Origin: Betaproteobacteria bacterium
GTDB lineage: Bacteria; Pseudomonadota; Gammaproteobacteria; Burkholderiales; Ga0077523
Assembly (NCBI GenBank): GCA_016713305.1
Contig: JADJPK010000004.1
Coordinates: forward strand, 620,001-684,000
Reading direction: 5' to 3'
DNA: 64,000 bases
The notes below the pieces were generated by a model. That model was not told where the DNA came from. It was given only the letters and a program-made list of their open reading frames with translations, and did no database searches. The position numbers and the translations under genes were made by a program. Of this stretch, positions 63,001 through 64,000 are shown one piece after another; the stretch's first letter is position 1, and the number at the start of each line of letters is the position of its first letter.

Positions 63001-63469
63001 TGGCAAAGCCGCGCGCCCGCTCGTTGTTGCCCGAGAGCACTGCCTGGGCGATGTCACCGGCGGGACCTCCGGACAGCGCGATGAGTCCGGCGGTGCCTTC
63101 TTCCTCGAACCACTCCCGCCGCATCTCCGCGCGGCCGCGGTGCTGGTTCTCGCGGTATGCGCGAGTGAGCCAGCGGCACAGGCGCAGGTAGCCGTCCCGA
63201 TTCTGCACGAGCAGCAGCAGGCGATGCGGCTTGTCGCGGTCCTCGTCGTGGGTGATCCAGCAGTCGAGCCCGAGGACGGGCTTGATTCCCTTGGCTCGTG
63301 TGGCCTGATAGAACTTCACCGCGCCGAACAGGTTCGACAGGTCGGTGAGCGCCAGTGCCGGCATGCGGTCGCGGCACGCGCGGGCGACGGCATCGTCGAT
63401 GCGCACGGCACCGTCGACGACGGAGTACTCGCTGTGAAGGCGAAGGTGGATGAAGCGGGGGTCGGTCAT
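60011..63469 (-). CDS. dnaE: DNA polymerase III subunit alpha
   Basis: The 1152-residue replicative polymerase begins with the PHP domain (FIHLRLHSEYSVVDGAVRID). The palm has GPGRGSGAGSLVAYVLGITD and the catalytic PDFDVDFCQDGRDRVIDYV. It continues with FESRGMRELL, YQEQVMQAAQVCAGYSLGGA, KSHAAAYALVAYHTAYMKA, the beta-clamp-binding QSSLFG and an OB-fold. Length is normal for DnaE1. The start at ATG 63469 gives the standard N-terminus. No frameshift is seen across 3.4 kb. Confidence 0.96.
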   Translation of the reverse strand: MTDPRFIHLRLHSEYSVVDGAVRIDDAVARACRDRMPALALTDLSNLFGAVKFYQATRAKGIKPVLGLDCWITHDEDRDKPHRLLLLVQNRDGYLRLCRWLTRAYRENQHRGRAEMRREWFEEEGTAGLIALSGGPAGDIAQAVLSGNNERARGFATYWSERFPGRFYIELQRAGHGEAQSAEGGLLRIAADLRLPPVATHPIQFLDPEHFTAHEARVCIAEGQVLADQRRPRRFTPQQYFKSADEMAALFEDLPAALANTVEIAKRCNLTLELGRSKLPLFPTPAGQSLEEFLRDQSLAGLETRLAHLYPDAAEREAKAAVYRERLEFEIRTIVQMGFPGYFLIVADFINWAKSNGVPVGPGRGSGAGSLVAYVLGITDLDPLRYDLLFERFLNPERVSMPDFDVDFCQDGRDRVIDYVRRKYGAESVSQIATFGTMAAKAVVRDVGRVMEWNYNRTDELAKLIPFQPGKLITLAMAREMEPRLKEREQTEEETRDLLALAEQLEGLTRNVGMHAGGVLIAPGKLTDFCPLYCQQGSDSVVSQFDKDDVEAAGLVKFDFLGLTTLTILDWTLRFIRLLDPAADVQLEALPLDDAAAYRVFATGNTTAVFQFESRGMRELLTRARPDRFEDIIALVALYRPGPMDLIPDFIDRKHGRSFEYLHPLLEPILRPTYGIMVYQEQVMQAAQVCAGYSLGGADLLRRAMGKKKPEEMAKQRAIFVEGAATKGIGEAKANEIFDYMEKFAGYGFNKSHAAAYALVAYHTAYMKAHHPAAFMAANLSAVMDDTDKVQLFHEDARANDIRILPPDINTGEYRFVPVDGGSVRYGLGAVKGTGESAIESILAARREGGPFRDLFDFCRRIDTRLVNRRVVESLVRAGAFDSIDKDRARIFASVGIALGAAEQAMRSANQSSLFGGAAESSVPALALVDARWTEHELLQHEKTALGFYLSGHPFTAYRAEFANVVRTPLARLAPPPMDEPNRGVVLGGVVDSIRFQKTQSGRMIVLMLSDETGSQEITVYSEVFDQYRDIVREDAVLVVEAKLRAFRRGGDDGDGGTSLRISAEKLYDVAGARARFARGLRLSMNGEADADRLKKLLAPYLKGTCPVRIEYRNGKARCELLLGEQWRVTPDDQLVRSLHEWLRADNVRFVY

Positions 63470-63640
63470 GCCGTCGGCGAGCGGGGGATCATCTGGGATT
63501 CTATAACGCCCGGGTCTGCCGGACTCCGGCGCGGAACGACCTCGCAGGCGTTTCGGTCTATGCTTCGACAAGCCGCGGCACGGTCTGTGGGAAGTCTCGC
63601 GCGGCAACATCGTTTCCGTCTCGTCCGGGGGAGAACGTTC

Positions 63641-64000
63641 ATGCGCGCCGCGGCCGCCTCATCGATGATCATCGGCATGGTCTGCCTCGCGGCGGCGTGC
63701 GCGCACGCGCAGACGCTGTACAAGAACGTCATGCCCGATGGCCGCGTGATCTACTCCGACCAGCCTCTCAAGGGCGCCACGCAATCGAAGGCTCTGGAGT
63801 CGCCGCCCCCGCCTTCGGCCGACCAGAAGGCGGCCGCGCAGAAGCGGGCCGACGAGGAGAAACGCAAACGCAACGAGCTGGAGACCCGGCTGGACGCGAG
63901 GCGCAAGGCGGCCCAGACGGCCGAGGACCGCGTCACCAGGGCGCGCAAGGCGCTCGAGGATGCCCAGGTCGCGCTCGAGCGGGGCCGCGAACCCCAGCCC
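63641..64000 (+). CDS. DUF4124-domain periplasmic protein (partial)
   Basis: The visible 120 residues begin with a signal peptide (MIIGMVCLAAACAHA), then TLYKNVMPDGRVIYSDQPLK, the DUF4124 pattern found in many betaproteobacterial envelope proteins. A long charged coiled coil follows (DEEKRKRNELETRLDARRKA). The gene runs off the window end. The function of the family is not established. Confidence 0.8.
   Translation, partial: MRAAAASSMIIGMVCLAAACAHAQTLYKNVMPDGRVIYSDQPLKGATQSKALESPPPPSADQKAAAQKRADEEKRKRNELETRLDARRKAAQTAEDRVTRARKALEDAQVALERGREPQP

Noticed and set aside
1..64000. Mobile elements, integrases, CRISPR arrays and phage genes
   Set aside because: None was recognised; no regularly spaced repeats or transposase motifs were seen.

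Overview
The window is a GC-rich chromosomal segment of a Gram-negative bacterium, most likely a betaproteobacterium. Evidence for this is the gene order kdsD-kdsC-lptC-lptA-lptB-rpoN-ptsN-hprK-rapZ, thiS-thiG-trmB, a WbuC-type cupin, a PEP-CTERM protein and a DUF4124 protein. I cannot name the genus. I see no insertion sequences, phage genes, CRISPR arrays or rRNA operon; one tRNA (Gly, anticodon TCC) is present.

Layout. (1) 1-12435: a non-canonical type IV pilus / type II secretion-like locus. It holds the end of a GspE/PilB ATPase, a GspF/PilC platform protein, PilM/N-like and PilO-like assembly proteins, a small periplasmic protein, two pilin-like proteins, a multi-TM histidine kinase, an ABC-type permease, a TPR-like protein and three related prepilins sharing a PGDY motif. 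Two of these prepilins have good sigma-54 (-24/-12) promoter matches, and rpoN itself lies about 8 kb further on. (2) 12449-21965: a Kef-type antiporter, then the Kdo/LPS-transport/RpoN/nitrogen-PTS block, unusual in lacking hpf between rpoN and ptsN. (3) 21962-31909: housekeeping and envelope genes (ubiX, a LON-domain protein, a mutY missing its NUDIX region, tRNA-Gly, a TsdA-like cytochrome, ompW with an FNR-like box, thiS-thiG-trmB, hemW, an SDR). (4) 32216-41804: catabolic genes (class III aminotransferase, VOC, aldo/keto reductase, ChaC, a protease-fold protein with a substituted triad, MFS carrier, UxaA-type dehydratase, AEC carrier, class II aldolase). (5) 42067-51428: a signalling island with two HisKA_2 PAS kinases, a GGDEF-EAL protein, a divergent CheR, an Hpt-like protein with Cys in place of His, and an ANTAR response regulator. 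(6) 51926-64000: a decayed MoaD/BNR-repeat pair, rlmJ, the B12-dependent fused mutase icmF opposite a BtuF-like protein, a PEP-CTERM metallopeptidase-like protein, a cupin, dnaE and a DUF4124 protein running off the end.

A caveat runs through the annotation. I count fourteen places where one recognisable protein continues in another frame after a single-base gain or loss, mostly at short G or C runs, including in lptC, kdsD and rapZ. These look more like sequencing or assembly errors than gene death. I report such genes as single features and give the breakpoint.
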